Positions 1-9,501 are shown, numbered from the stretch's first letter. The stretch is DNA of 64,000 bases from Clostridiaceae bacterium (GCA_012719545.1 JAAYAD010000069.1:1-64000); one strand, 5' to 3'. Notes: generated by a model from the sequence alone, not told the origin. A program made the numbers and translations.

Positions 1-19
1 CAATATGGTAGGAATTAAC

Positions 20-59
20 AAATTACTGGCAGCAATGTAGCCAGTAATTTCATTTTTTT
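20..59 (+). terminator. rho-independent terminator of a gene upstream of the window
   Basis: An 11-bp perfect stem (20-30 with 40-50) and a 9-nt loop are followed by CA and seven T residues. It reads as a plus-strand terminator for a gene lying before the window start. Confidence 0.75.
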
Positions 60-95
60 ATTAAAAAACTATTTTATTTTTAGCGGTAAAAATAG

Positions 96-124
96 CGAAA
101 ACCCTTTCTACGAAAGGGTTTTCG
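96..124 (-). terminator. terminator downstream of tRNA-Ala
   Basis: A perfect 12-bp stem (96-107 with 113-124) with a 5-nt loop. Read on the minus strand it follows the tRNA 3' end by about 10 bases and continues into a T-rich stretch, so it most likely ends the tRNA-Ala transcript. Confidence 0.75.
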
Positions 125-132
125 GACAAATT

Positions 133-209
<77 letters not shown>

Positions 210-399
210 ACGGCACTCTCATATTATAAACAATATCTCAACTCTTTTCAATACTTTTTTACAGACTTTTTATATGCTCAGACGTATATAATCAGCTCTT
301 TTTCCTTGCTTAATATGCAGATGGCAGGGTTTGTTTACTTTATATATTTAAACCCTGCCATATCCCATCGGAGGTGCAAAATGTTTATTCCCATATCCT

Positions 400-981
400 T
401 TATTCACTGTTGCTTGGTGCATTGGGTTTTAAATCCAGATAATCCAAGAGCGGCTGAATGCTTGCGCTGAATGTGTAGAAAAATGGCCTTAATTTGCTGT
501 CCAGAACAAGCAATACCGGTGCTTCCCTGTCGCTTAAGATTATAAATATGGAATCCAGACTTTTAATGCCCTGGTTGTTTAAAAGTTCCACATTAACATT
601 TCTGGGCGGATTAAAAGGAATGCGTATTACATAGCCTTTTTCAGGGAATGGTATCACCCTGGTATACAGGCTCTTAACATTTGATACGTAATTATATGCT
701 TCATTCTGCATATCAGGGCTTATGGATTTCTTTATTATTACCTCCCCTTTTTCTATATCAAAGACTTCAATATTATACTTATCGGTTTGTGCCGAAATAT
801 CTCCCAAATACGCTATAAAAGTAGCCTCATCAAACATTCTGGCAAGGCATAGAATTGATTGATACTTATTTTCATTTTCCGCTATTTTAGCAGAACTGTA
901 GACATACAGGACCATCAGGCACAGAAAGATAACAGCAACTATATATCCGACTGACCGCTTATTGATACTGATAAAAAACAT
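400..981 (-). CDS. membrane-anchored protein of unknown function
   Basis: A 193-aa protein I do not recognise. I start it at the ATG at 981, because GAGGTGAA lies 8 bases upstream; a longer in-frame start at 1023 has no such site. One hydrophobic helix (about residues 11-30) follows a short basic N-terminus, so the rest is probably extracytoplasmic. The soluble part is mixed alpha/beta without cysteines or an obvious catalytic motif. It stands alone, convergent with the tRNA terminator region and divergent from the SGNH-hydrolase gene at 1176. Confidence 0.6.
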   Translation of the reverse strand: MFFISINKRSVGYIVAVIFLCLMVLYVYSSAKIAENENKYQSILCLARMFDEATFIAYLGDISAQTDKYNIEVFDIEKGEVIIKKSISPDMQNEAYNYVSNVKSLYTRVIPFPEKGYVIRIPFNPPRNVNVELLNNQGIKSLDSIFIILSDREAPVLLVLDSKLRPFFYTFSASIQPLLDYLDLKPNAPSNSE

Positions 982-1175
982 AGCCACTTCACCTCGATAG
1001 ACTTTATGAAGGTTAAGCGGCAATTATACTTTGTACAACAAAATATTATAAAAAATGGGATTGCATATATTTAAGGCATTCTGTTACATTTATGCTTATG
1101 GAGGATTCTCCCAAAATTCATTTGTTGGCTTCAACGAAGGGTTCAGCCTTTGAAGCAATTTGAAAGGTAAATAAA

Positions 1176-1946
1176 ATGAAGAGGATTATAAAAAATATAT
1201 CAGATAAAATCTTCAGCGGATTAAGTCGTATATTGGATGCAGTGCTTACTAATATAAAACTTTCCATGCTGCCCGGAAACGCATCTCAGTATCATATTAA
1301 AAATGTTGATGAACTTCCGGAAAGCCCGCTCAAAGGGAAAACAATCATATTCCTGGGTAGCTCCGTAACTTATGGAAGCGCCTCTTTGGGCACCTCCTTT
1401 ACAGATTACATAGGAAAGCGAAACCGGGTCAAAACAATAAAAGAGGCTGTATCCGGCACTACACTTGTCACTGACGGCGATACTTGCGGAACATCATATG
1501 TATCCCGCATAAAATCAATTACCCCAGAGATAAAGGCTGATTTATTTATTTGCCAGCTTTCCACCAATGATTCAACACAGGGAAAGACTCTTGGTGAGGT
1601 GTCTGAAAGTTTTAACATGGACTCCTTTAATACAGACACCATTGCAGGAGCCATTGAATATATTATTGCTTACGCAAAAAAAACATGGAACTGCCCCGTT
1701 GTGTTCTTTACCAACCCCAGATATGACAGCCCTCAATATGGCAAAATGGTTGACATGCTTTATAAAATCCAGAAGAAATGGGATATTGGTATAATTGATC
1801 TTTGGAATAACGAAAAGTTTAACAATATCAGCAAGGAAGAGTACAGCCTTTATATGTTCGACTCCATCCATCCTACTCAGGCAGGTTATCTAAAATGGTG
1901 GACTCCAGTCATAGAAGAATATCTGTTCAAATTATTCGGTATATGA
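1176..1946 (+). CDS. SGNH/GDSL-family hydrolase
   Basis: A 256-aa SGNH-type esterase/lipase-fold protein. Visible blocks are GSSVTYG (61-67, nucleophile Ser63), a Gly in SGTT (93-96), Asn131 in STNDST, and the late Asp229-x-x-His232 pair in DSIHPTQAGY. These are the four conserved blocks of the family. The natural substrate cannot be told; related enzymes deacetylate or de-esterify carbohydrates and lipids. An AAAGG site precedes the ATG. The N-terminal 45 residues are amphipathic/hydrophobic without a clear cleavage site, so location is uncertain. It is a single-gene unit, convergent with tyrA. Confidence 0.8.
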   Translation: MKRIIKNISDKIFSGLSRILDAVLTNIKLSMLPGNASQYHIKNVDELPESPLKGKTIIFLGSSVTYGSASLGTSFTDYIGKRNRVKTIKEAVSGTTLVTDGDTCGTSYVSRIKSITPEIKADLFICQLSTNDSTQGKTLGEVSESFNMDSFNTDTIAGAIEYIIAYAKKTWNCPVVFFTNPRYDSPQYGKMVDMLYKIQKKWDIGIIDLWNNEKFNNISKEEYSLYMFDSIHPTQAGYLKWWTPVIEEYLFKLFGI

Positions 1947-2112
1947 GGATAAGTCCTGACTTGCCTTAAAACAAAGGATTTTTGATAAATCGTAAGGTGT
2001 TCTATCAACTTTATTAATGTCTTATGTGAGCAAATTGACAAGAACAGAACCCTAATATGTGCGGTACAACAGCAACATTAAAGCAAATAAAAGACAATAA
2101 TAACCGTTTATG

Positions 2113-3210
2113 TTATTCCTTTTCCTTTGCCCTGTAACCAAGCTGTGTGAGAGCCTTAATGCCCCGCTGTCTTGCATTTTCATCCTCAAACTGGATTTCC
2201 AGTGCTCCCTCTTCTGTTTCCCTGCTGTTTAGGATTCCTATATTTTTAATATTTATATTTTCCTTGGCAAGGGCTGTGGCAATAACAGCAATTATACCCG
2301 GCTTATCGTCCACATCCACCAGTATGGCATAAGTTTTATCAATAAGGCTTTTTCTGTCTGACAGTGTGTTTCTAAGTGTTCTTGCCGAATTAAATAACTC
2401 CCATATGCCTTCTTTTCTTCCCTCTGCAAGGTCTTTTTCAAAGCTTTTAAGCTTTTCAGAAAAGAATTCAATGGTTTTTAAAATGGCATCCTTGTTTGAC
2501 AGGCATATACCTGTCCAAAGGTCTGAAGAGGACGAAGCAATCCTCGTTATATCCTTAAATCCGCCTGCGGCTATGGTTTTCATGGTGTGTTTCTCATCAT
2601 CAAGGCATCCAACCATATTAACAAGAAGTGCCGCCACAACATGAGGAAAATGGCTTATAACCGCAGTAGCCTTATCATGCTCTTCATGTGTCATCTCTAT
2701 GGGTATGGCACCCATATCCTCAATTAAGCCTTTAAAATACTGCACGCCCTCTTTGGTCATTTTTTGTGAAGGAGTTATGCAGTAATATGCGTTTTCAAAA
2801 AGATTTGCCTTGGAAGCTGTAAAACCTGACTTTTCAGAGCCTGCAAGAGGATGTCCCCCTATGAACTGACACTCCAGATTCAGCTCCCTGATAATCGAAA
2901 TAACTTCGCCCTTGGTGCTTCCTACATCGGTAAGAATAGTATCGGGCGCAAGATTTGGCATAAGCTCAATTAATATTTGCTTCATTGCGTAAACGGGAAC
3001 ACATAAAAAAATAACATGGCATCCGGCTATATCATCCATGTTGCTTATATGGTCAATAGCGCGGCTTTCAAGGGCAGTCCTTAATACATCCTCATCCCTG
3101 TCAAAAGCATGGATAACATAACCTTTTCCGCTCTTTTTTAAAGCTTTGGCAACTGATCCGCCAATAAGGCCCAAACCTATAATGCCAATTTTGTTTTTAA
3201 CCTGAGTCAT
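2113..3210 (-). CDS. tyrA: prephenate dehydrogenase with C-terminal ACT domain
   Basis: A 365-aa enzyme of tyrosine biosynthesis that oxidatively decarboxylates prephenate to 4-hydroxyphenylpyruvate with NAD+. An N-terminal Rossmann fold carries GLGLIGGS (12-19). The central part contains the family segment GGHPLAGSEKSG and SHFPHV. The last ~75 residues (from about AILVDVDDKPG) form an ACT domain, which usually confers feedback control by tyrosine. GGGAG lies 6 bases before the ATG. It is the last gene of a minus-strand run with nudF, proC, ruvB and ruvA; the gap to nudF is 34 bases. Confidence 0.93.
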   Translation of the reverse strand: MTQVKNKIGIIGLGLIGGSVAKALKKSGKGYVIHAFDRDEDVLRTALESRAIDHISNMDDIAGCHVIFLCVPVYAMKQILIELMPNLAPDTILTDVGSTKGEVISIIRELNLECQFIGGHPLAGSEKSGFTASKANLFENAYYCITPSQKMTKEGVQYFKGLIEDMGAIPIEMTHEEHDKATAVISHFPHVVAALLVNMVGCLDDEKHTMKTIAAGGFKDITRIASSSSDLWTGICLSNKDAILKTIEFFSEKLKSFEKDLAEGRKEGIWELFNSARTLRNTLSDRKSLIDKTYAILVDVDDKPGIIAVIATALAKENINIKNIGILNSRETEEGALEIQFEDENARQRGIKALTQLGYRAKEKE

Positions 3211-3244
3211 AACATGCTCCCCGTTTGCAAACTGTGTAAAGTGA

Positions 3245-3793
3245 TTAACATCCTTTCTGCTTATTGAGGTACCTTACCGCAAAAAGAACGCTTGCTACAG
3301 TCTTGGAATCGGTGATTTTGCCTTCGTCAATCATGTTGAGAACTTCTTCAATCTTATATGTCCTGGCTGAAATGAACTCGTCCTCGTCAGGATGCGCCTC
3401 ACCCTTTGTGAGACCGGTGGCAAGGAAGATATGGAGCACCTCATCCGCAAAAGCAGGAGCAGGGTTAAGGGTAAGAATTTTCTTTAATTCCTTTGCAGTG
3501 TAGCCTGTTTCCTCTTTAAGCTCCCTTTCGGCGCATACTTTCGGGTCTTCTCCCTCATCCAGCTTTCCTGCCGGAACCTCAATAAAGGTCTTTTCCGTTG
3601 GCTTTCTGAACTGTTCAACCATTACGATTTCACCGTCATCCGTAATGGGAACAATTACAGATGCTCCCGGATTTCTCACAACATCACGGGTTGCTATACG
3701 TCCGTTGGGAAGCTCCACGGTAAGTCTTTCAACATTTATGATTGAACCTTCGTAAACAAGTTCGGTACCGATGGTTTTCTCGTAATAATTCAT
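3245..3793 (-). CDS. nudF: ADP-ribose pyrophosphatase-type Nudix hydrolase
   Basis: A 182-aa Nudix hydrolase. The Nudix box runs from Gly76 to Tyr98, with Glu82 and the REL-K-EE-TGY core (90-98) that binds the catalytic Mg2+. Length and the N-terminal strand-swapping region (about residues 10-50) fit the ADP-ribose pyrophosphatase branch (YqkG/NudF) that hydrolyses ADP-ribose to AMP and ribose-5-phosphate. The start has GGAGG 5 bases before the ATG. It sits 21 bases behind proC in a compact operon. Confidence 0.88.
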   Translation of the reverse strand: MNYYEKTIGTELVYEGSIINVERLTVELPNGRIATRDVVRNPGASVIVPITDDGEIVMVEQFRKPTEKTFIEVPAGKLDEGEDPKVCAERELKEETGYTAKELKKILTLNPAPAFADEVLHIFLATGLTKGEAHPDEDEFISARTYKIEEVLNMIDEGKITDSKTVASVLFAVRYLNKQKGC

Positions 3794-3814
3794 ACTGTCC
3801 TCCAGGATACTGAT

Positions 3815-4624
3815 TTACTTTTTGCCTATCTCTCTGGCTCTTTTTGCGCACTCATCTATTGCTGTAATTACCGCGTTTCTGAAGCCTTCTCTTTCAAGGG
3901 CTGCCACAGCTTCAATGGTGGTGCCTGCTGGCGAGCATACCATATCCTTTAATTCCGCCGGGTGCATTCCGGTTTCAAGAACCATTTTGGCAGAGCCCAA
4001 TACAGCCTGTGCTGCCAGGCGATATGCCATTTTTCTTGGTATTCCAAGCTTAACGGCAGCATCAGCCATGGCCTCAATAAAGATAAATACATATGCGGGG
4101 CTGCTGCCGGTAAGGGCAGTAACCTCACTCATAAGGTTTTCGCCCAGTTCCTCTACAAGACCCGAAAAGCTCAGGATCTCTGTGACTACCTTCTTTTCAT
4201 CAGGGGTAATCAGGTTATCCCAGCAAACAAGGGTCATTCCCTCTCCCACCATTGCCGGGGTGTTGGGCATTGTTCTCACTATTTTTGCTGATTGTCCCAG
4301 GATGTTTTTATAATAGGATATGGGAAGTCCTACAATAATGGAAACCAGTATTTTTTCAGATGAAAATACAGGCTTTATTTCATTCAGCACGCCATCACTG
4401 TATTGAGGCTTAACTGCAAGAATAATAATGTCCGAATCTGCAACAAGGCTTTTTGCATCGTTTTTTGCCTCTATACCAACTTCCTTTGTAAGATTTGAAA
4501 GAAGCTCACTGTTTACATCAAAGGCGCTTATGTGAAAGCTTTCATCACTGCAGCCCTTTTTTATGCTTCTTATAAGGGCTCCTCCCATATTGCCTGCGCC
4601 TATAAAGCCGATTCTCAAAGGCAT
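3815..4624 (-). CDS. proC: pyrroline-5-carboxylate reductase
   Basis: A 269-aa enzyme catalysing the last step of proline synthesis, NAD(P)H-dependent reduction of 1-pyrroline-5-carboxylate. I use the ATG at 4624 (AGGAGGTG 4 bases upstream) rather than the longer frame that runs back into ruvB. The Rossmann motif FIGAGNMGG is at about 7-15. The late conserved signature from about LTGSSPAYVF through DMVCSPAGTTIEA is present. It lies 10 bases after ruvB. proA is elsewhere in the window (50293-51588), so the proline pathway genes are dispersed. Confidence 0.94.
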   Translation of the reverse strand: MPLRIGFIGAGNMGGALIRSIKKGCSDESFHISAFDVNSELLSNLTKEVGIEAKNDAKSLVADSDIIILAVKPQYSDGVLNEIKPVFSSEKILVSIIVGLPISYYKNILGQSAKIVRTMPNTPAMVGEGMTLVCWDNLITPDEKKVVTEILSFSGLVEELGENLMSEVTALTGSSPAYVFIFIEAMADAAVKLGIPRKMAYRLAAQAVLGSAKMVLETGMHPAELKDMVCSPAGTTIEAVAALEREGFRNAVITAIDECAKRAREIGKK

Positions 4625-4634
4625 GGCACACCTC

Positions 4635-5681
4635 CTATTCATCCTGAGAATTAAATGTATCTTCAAATGTCATTTGCATCATTTCATTGTTCACATATGT
4701 AAACCCAAGATGCTCATATGCAAGCCGGGTAGCCTTTCTTCCCCTTGGCGTCTTCTGAATAAAGCCAAGCTGCAAAAGATAAGGCTCATATACATCCTCA
4801 ATTGTGTTGGCTTCTTCGCCTGTTGAAGCCGCAAGGGTATCAAGTCCAACAGGGCCTCCGTCAAACTTCTCTATGATTGTCTGAAGAACATTTCTGTCTG
4901 TATTATCAAGGCCCAACTGGTCAATTTCCAGCGCATTAAGGCCGAACCTTGCAACTTCCAGAGTAATGTTGCCATTGGATTTTATCTGGGCAAAATCCCT
5001 GATTCTCTTTAAAAGGCGGTTCGCAATTCTTGGGGTACCTCTGGAGCGCATGGCAATTTCCTGCGCCGCATCCTCCTCAATTTCTATACCCAGAATTCCG
5101 GCCGAACGCTTTATAATCATTTTAAGCTCCTCGTGGGAATACAGCTCAAGACGATTAATTATGCCGAAGCGATCCCTTAAAGGAGATGTAAGAAGTCCTG
5201 CCCTTGTTGTAGCGCCTATCAGTGTAAACTTGGGAAGATCAAGACGAATGGATCTGGCACTTGGGCCCTTGCCAATTATAATATCAAGGGCATAATCCTC
5301 CATGGCAGGATACAAAATTTCTTCAACACTTCTGTTTAAGCGGTGTATCTCATCAATAAACAATACGTCAAACTCACCAAGGTTTGTAAGTATTGCCGCA
5401 AGGTCTCCGGCTTTTTCTATTGATGGTCCCGAAGTTATCTTTATATTGGAGCCAAGCTCGCTTGCAATAACCCCTGCAAGGCTTGTCTTGCCAAGGCCGG
5501 GAGGGCCGTAAAGAAGTACATGATCCAGGGCTTCTCCCCTTTGTTTTGCCGCTTCAATAAAAATCCGGAGATTATCCTTAACCTTTGTCTGTCCTATGTA
5601 ATCTTCAATGGTACGTGGCCTTAAGCTTGATTCGTCAATATCACTTGATCTGAAATCAGAGCTTATAAGTCTGTCCTCCAC
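4635..5681 (-). CDS. ruvB: Holliday junction branch migration ATPase RuvB
   Basis: A 348-aa AAA+ helicase that drives branch migration of Holliday junctions together with RuvA. Walker A GPPGLGKT is at 59-66, Walker B FIDEIH at 108-113, and the sensor/arginine-finger block GATTRAG...SPLRDRFG at about 155-172. The C-terminal winged-helix region ends with the typical [13 protein letters not shown]. The start is GTG with GAGGTGG 5 bases upstream. It follows ruvA by 16 bases. Confidence 0.97.
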   Translation of the reverse strand: MEDRLISSDFRSSDIDESSLRPRTIEDYIGQTKVKDNLRIFIEAAKQRGEALDHVLLYGPPGLGKTSLAGVIASELGSNIKITSGPSIEKAGDLAAILTNLGEFDVLFIDEIHRLNRSVEEILYPAMEDYALDIIIGKGPSARSIRLDLPKFTLIGATTRAGLLTSPLRDRFGIINRLELYSHEELKMIIKRSAGILGIEIEEDAAQEIAMRSRGTPRIANRLLKRIRDFAQIKSNGNITLEVARFGLNALEIDQLGLDNTDRNVLQTIIEKFDGGPVGLDTLAASTGEEANTIEDVYEPYLLQLGFIQKTPRGRKATRLAYEHLGFTYVNNEMMQMTFEDTFNSQDE

Positions 5682-5697
5682 GAAACCACCTCATTTC

Positions 5698-6303
5698 CTA
5701 GCTGATTATATGTTTTAACGCGTCCTTGATTATCTGCTCCAGTGTTTTATCCTGGGAATAAACAGCCGATACTGCCCTGTGGGCTTCAGCCGACGAATAT
5801 CCCAGCATTACCAGAGCCGCTGTTGCTTCTGAGAAAGAGCTGTTGTCTGCCGAAGTTTTATCAGGTACATTGGTATTAAATTCGGGCATGTCCTTTTGCT
5901 CTTTTTTAAGCTTGTCCTTAAGCTCAAGAATGATTCTCTGAGCTGTTTTTTTGCCGATTCCCGGCGCTTTTGTGAATTTGTCCGCATCATCTGTCAAAAC
6001 AGCAAGTCCAAACTGGGACGGTGATATGCTGGATACTAATGAAAGAGCAGCCTTTGGACCAACACCTGAAACTGAAAGAAGCTGCTCAAACATCTTAAGC
6101 TCCTCCATACTTAAAAAGCCGTAAAGAGCCTGTGTATCCTCACGGACATAAAAATATGTATATACCTTTATCTGAGAGCCAACAACATGACTTGGCTCCA
6201 ATGCATTAAGAGGGGTGTATACCCTGTATCCCACCCCGTTAACGTCTATTATTATGCTGTCAGAAGTTTTTAACTCCAGGGTTCCTTTTAAATAAGCAAA
6301 CAT
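5698..6303 (-). CDS. ruvA: Holliday junction DNA-binding protein RuvA
   Basis: A 201-aa protein that tetramerises on four-way junctions and loads RuvB. The N-terminal OB fold (about 1-65) contains YGFLS, two helix-hairpin-helix motifs follow (VSGVGPKAAL and APGIGKKTAQRI), and the C-terminal three-helix domain III that contacts RuvB is at about 155-201. The ATG overlaps the stop codon of a 56-codon ORF upstream (TGATG), which indicates translational coupling. Confidence 0.96.
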   Translation of the reverse strand: MFAYLKGTLELKTSDSIIIDVNGVGYRVYTPLNALEPSHVVGSQIKVYTYFYVREDTQALYGFLSMEELKMFEQLLSVSGVGPKAALSLVSSISPSQFGLAVLTDDADKFTKAPGIGKKTAQRIILELKDKLKKEQKDMPEFNTNVPDKTSADNSSFSEATAALVMLGYSSAEAHRAVSAVYSQDKTLEQIIKDALKHIIS

Positions 6304-6473
6304 CAGTCACCATTCCCGCTATAAGGGTAGTCAACAATTCCCAATTTGGCCTGAAGCTCTGAAACAAGCTGTCTGTATGCCTCCAGCTCTTCCCTCAGCT
6401 CTTTTAAAAGCTCGTCCTTAATTTTGATAACCTCGATTAATTCTTCTCTTGACATTTGCTCTAAATTTACCAT
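6303..6473 (-). CDS. 56-aa coiled-coil protein translationally coupled to ruvA
   Basis: A small ORF missed at common length cut-offs: MVNLEQMSREELIEVI... to ...YSGNGD, 56 residues. Residues 7-45 are highly charged with a leucine heptad pattern (ELIEVIKIKDELLKELREEL), so a coiled coil is predicted. The stop overlaps the ruvA start by one base (TGATG), and the start is 9 bases after the cheR stop. No clear Shine-Dalgarno motif is visible before the ATG. Function is unknown; the heptads could mediate dimerisation or partner binding. Coding status rests on operon spacing and amino-acid pattern. Confidence 0.65.
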   Translation of the reverse strand: MVNLEQMSREELIEVIKIKDELLKELREELEAYRQLVSELQAKLGIVDYPYSGNGD

Positions 6474-6482
6474 AAATGACCC

Positions 6483-7274
6483 CTAACCTTCAATTTTTTG
6501 ATAGAAAAATGTTTCAATAGGCTTAAAATTATATTTTTGATAATTTATAATCTGCTCGGTACTTCCAATAAACAGTATGCCGTTTGGAGCCAAAGATTTA
6601 TTGAACTCCATAAATATGTTGTTTTTAGCTTCCTCTGTAAAATATATTAACACATTACGGCAAATAATGATGTCAACATCCTTGGGGTATGGATCACGAA
6701 GCAGGTTCAGCTGCTTAAAGGTGACGCATTTTCTTACCTTGTCAGAAACCTGGTACAAATCGTCATTGAGCTTAACAAAATGCTTGTCCCGGTATTTTGC
6801 CGGAAGCTCCTTTAAGCTTCTTGATGAGTATATCCCTGCCTGCGCCTTCCTCATGGCTTCAAGATCTATATCGGTAGCCAGGACATTTATCTTTTCAAGC
6901 GGAAGAAATTCGTTCAGTATCATAACAACCGTATAGGGCTCATCCCCAGTTGAGCAGGCTGAGCTCCAGATTTTTATGTTGGCAAGATCCTTTCGCTTGG
7001 CAATGCCCGGCAATATTTTAGTTGCAAACATTTCCCACTGGTTTGGATTTCTGTAAAATTCAGATACATTTATTGTAAGATAATTTAAAAAGGTATTGTA
7101 GAGTTCTTCATTTCTTTTTATTTCTTCCAGAAAAGCACAGTAAGAAGTAAATCCATATTTGGACACCAAAGATGTAATGCGCCGCTTCATCTGCCTTTCC
7201 TTATAGAGGTTCAAATCAATAGATGACAACTGATAAAATTTTGTCTTAAACAGCTCGTAGTCCTGAAATTCCAT
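6483..7274 (-). CDS. cheR: chemoreceptor glutamate methyltransferase CheR
   Basis: A 263-aa SAM-dependent methyltransferase that methylates glutamates of chemoreceptors for adaptation. The ATG at 7274 follows GGGGGG by 8 bases; the longer reading frame at 7310 lies in the upstream hairpin region. An N-terminal helical CheR domain (about 1-75) ends in TINVSEFYRNP, followed by the SAM-binding segment SSACSTGDEPYT (104-115) and the C-terminal block DIIICRNVLIYF. No other chemotaxis gene is in the window, and it heads the operon with orf56-ruvAB, an unusual partner set. Confidence 0.93.
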   Translation of the reverse strand: MEFQDYELFKTKFYQLSSIDLNLYKERQMKRRITSLVSKYGFTSYCAFLEEIKRNEELYNTFLNYLTINVSEFYRNPNQWEMFATKILPGIAKRKDLANIKIWSSACSTGDEPYTVVMILNEFLPLEKINVLATDIDLEAMRKAQAGIYSSRSLKELPAKYRDKHFVKLNDDLYQVSDKVRKCVTFKQLNLLRDPYPKDVDIIICRNVLIYFTEEAKNNIFMEFNKSLAPNGILFIGSTEQIINYQKYNFKPIETFFYQKIEG

Positions 7275-7314
7275 CAAGTTTTCCCCCCAAAAAGAAAAAG
7301 ACATATACATAACA

Positions 7315-7338
7315 GCAAGACCGGAAGTCCGGTCTTGC
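7315..7338 (-). terminator. hairpin between ispH/rpsA and cheR
   Basis: A 10-bp perfect stem (GCAAGACCGG with its complement) and a 4-nt loop, between the ispH-rpsA stop and cheR. No immediate T run follows on the minus strand; a T-rich stretch comes about 15 bases later. It could be a weak terminator or an mRNA-stabilising hairpin. Confidence 0.5.
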
Positions 7339-7365
7339 CATTATTTATAACCATTAATTTCTATT

Positions 7366-9384
7366 TTAATTATTTTTCTCATTGAGTATATCCCCAATGG
7401 TGTTAACCATTTCTTCGTTGTGCTCGGAAGGAGTATCTTCTGCTTCTTCCGCAGCAGGTGCTTCTTCACGCACAGGATCGATTGGCTTTACTTCCTTAAT
7501 TGAAAGGCTGATCTTCTTAAGCTCAGGATTTATGTCGATTATCTTCATCTCAACCTTCTGGCCTACGGTAAGCACTTCCTCAGGCTTGCCAATCCTTACA
7601 TTTGATATCTGGGAGATATGAACAAGGCCTTCCACGCCTTCCTCAAGCTCAACAAACACGCCAAAGGGAACCATTCTCAATACCTTACCGGTAACAACAT
7701 CGCCTACATGGTATTTGTTTTCGATGTTGTACCAGGGGTTGTCTTCAGCTTTTCTGTAGCCTAATGAGATTTTCTTGGTCTCTTTGTCAAATCCGGTTAC
7801 ACGAACTGTAACCTTGTCGCCAACCTTGAGAACCTCGGAAGGATCGTTAATCTTCTTCCATGAAAGCTCGGAAACATGGATAAGTCCGTCAACACCGCCA
7901 AGATCAACGAAAGCACCGAACTTGGTCAGGCTTTTAACGGTACCTGTGTATTCCTTGCCAACCTCAATATTGTTCCAGAAAGCTTCTTCCTGTTCTGCCT
8001 TTTCCTTCTCCACAAGAACACGGCGTGAACCTACAATGCGCCTCTTATTGGCCATTTCGGTAATCAATATCTTAACCTTTTTGCCCTGGAAAGGAGTAAG
8101 ATCGCTTACAAATCTATCACTCATCTGTGACGCAGGAATAAAGATGCGTACGCCCTTATAGTCTGCTACTGCGCCACCCTTTACTATTTCCTTAATAACG
8201 GCTTCAATAGGAGTTTGGTTCTTGAATGCCTCTTCAACCAACTCATAGCCACGGATGTAATCAACCTTTTTCTTTGAAAGGGAAACATTACCGTCGCCGT
8301 CGTTTACCTTTACAACAAGGGCTTCTATTTCTTTACCGGGAGTTAAGTCCCTTTCCGGATCAAAATCCGGATCATCAAGGAATTCCTCCATGGGGATAAG
8401 GCCATCGGCCTTGTAGCCCAAATCTACGAATACATCATTGTTGTTGTATCCGATAATTTTCCCCTTTACCACCTCGTTTGGCCTGAGTTCAGTGAAAGTC
8501 ATCTCTAACGCCTGGTTAAAATCCATTTCGCCTTCGTGCACGTTTACCATGTCATGCATGTGTAAAATAACCTCCTTGATTACCGCTTCTGGTGTTGATG
8601 CTCCTGCGGTAATCCCCACTGTTTCCACGTTTTTATCGAGAAGAGGCAACTCATCTTTGTTTTCAACAAGATAAGTCTTTGGACAGTTCTCCTTGCAGAT
8701 CTGGTAAAGCTTTTGAGTGTTTGAACTGTTCCTTCCTCCTATTACGATCATTACATCAACTTTCCGAGACAGTTCTTCAGCCTCAGTTTGTCTCTGTATA
8801 GTCGCATTACATATTGTATCAAATTTTAATACGAATGCAAACTTTTTCTTGAGAACTTCACAAATCTCATCATATTTCGCTCTCTTGAATGTAGTCTGCG
8901 ACACAACAGCTATTTTTTCGCCGCTTTCCTGAAGCTCTTCTGCCTCTTTTACATCGGATATAATCAATGCCTCTTCATTGCACCATCCGTTTATACCTAT
9001 AACTTCGGGATGGTTGGGATCACCGACAATGACAATCTTATATCCTTCCTTATATTTTGCATTTACAATATGGTGTATTCGTTTTACATATGGACAAGTG
9101 GCATCAAGAATATTAACACCGTGTTTGTTTAATTCTTCATAAACCTTTTCACCAATTCCATGGGCGCGGATGATTACACTGTCTCCTTCTTTAAGGTCAT
9201 CCAGCGAATTTAATACCTTAATTCCCTTATTCTCAAGCTCTTTAATGACCTGACTGTTATGAATCAGCTCACCTAAAGTATAAACATTTCCTTTGACATC
9301 ATTCAGATTAAAATTAAAGGCGGATTTTACCGCCTTATCAACTCCAAAGCAAAAGCCTGCATTCGAGGCGCGTATAATTTGCAT
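7366..9384 (-). CDS. ispH-rpsA: 4-hydroxy-3-methylbut-2-enyl diphosphate reductase fused to ribosomal protein S1
   Basis: A 672-aa fusion. Residues 1-285 are IspH/LytB, the [4Fe-4S] enzyme that makes IPP and DMAPP in the MEP pathway; cluster cysteines are Cys12 (GFCFGVDKA), Cys97 (LDATCPYVKRIH) and Cys192 (TICNATIQRQ). From about 300 there are four S1 RNA-binding domains (approximately 304-372, 390-455, 477-545 and 562-632), then an acidic tail. Domain 2 is the most divergent. The fusion is established for many Clostridia. It lies downstream of cmk and plsC, the usual clostridial neighbourhood, with 117 bases after plsC. Confidence 0.95.
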   Translation of the reverse strand: MQIIRASNAGFCFGVDKAVKSAFNFNLNDVKGNVYTLGELIHNSQVIKELENKGIKVLNSLDDLKEGDSVIIRAHGIGEKVYEELNKHGVNILDATCPYVKRIHHIVNAKYKEGYKIVIVGDPNHPEVIGINGWCNEEALIISDVKEAEELQESGEKIAVVSQTTFKRAKYDEICEVLKKKFAFVLKFDTICNATIQRQTEAEELSRKVDVMIVIGGRNSSNTQKLYQICKENCPKTYLVENKDELPLLDKNVETVGITAGASTPEAVIKEVILHMHDMVNVHEGEMDFNQALEMTFTELRPNEVVKGKIIGYNNNDVFVDLGYKADGLIPMEEFLDDPDFDPERDLTPGKEIEALVVKVNDGDGNVSLSKKKVDYIRGYELVEEAFKNQTPIEAVIKEIVKGGAVADYKGVRIFIPASQMSDRFVSDLTPFQGKKVKILITEMANKRRIVGSRRVLVEKEKAEQEEAFWNNIEVGKEYTGTVKSLTKFGAFVDLGGVDGLIHVSELSWKKINDPSEVLKVGDKVTVRVTGFDKETKKISLGYRKAEDNPWYNIENKYHVGDVVTGKVLRMVPFGVFVELEEGVEGLVHISQISNVRIGKPEEVLTVGQKVEMKIIDINPELKKISLSIKEVKPIDPVREEAPAAEEAEDTPSEHNEEMVNTIGDILNEKNN

Positions 9385-9501
9385 AATATCACCTGAAAAA
9401 CTGATTAGTATTAGCTTATCCTAGCTCTATTTAAACTCTTTCAATTTAAATTCTTTATTAACTAATGATAATGATATTGGTTAATGCCTGTTTTAATCTT
9501 A

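Noticed and set aside
400-1023. Longer N-terminal reading frames for several genes (for example the first 14 residues here, the first 72 of mscL, the first 36 of the BaiN-like gene)
   Set aside because: Ribosome binding sites and family start positions favour the shorter forms given in the feature list.
9462-9480. Fur-box-like TGATAATGATATT between plsC and ispH-rpsA
   Set aside because: Only one half fits the 7-1-7 pattern; the region is A/T-rich and such matches occur by chance.
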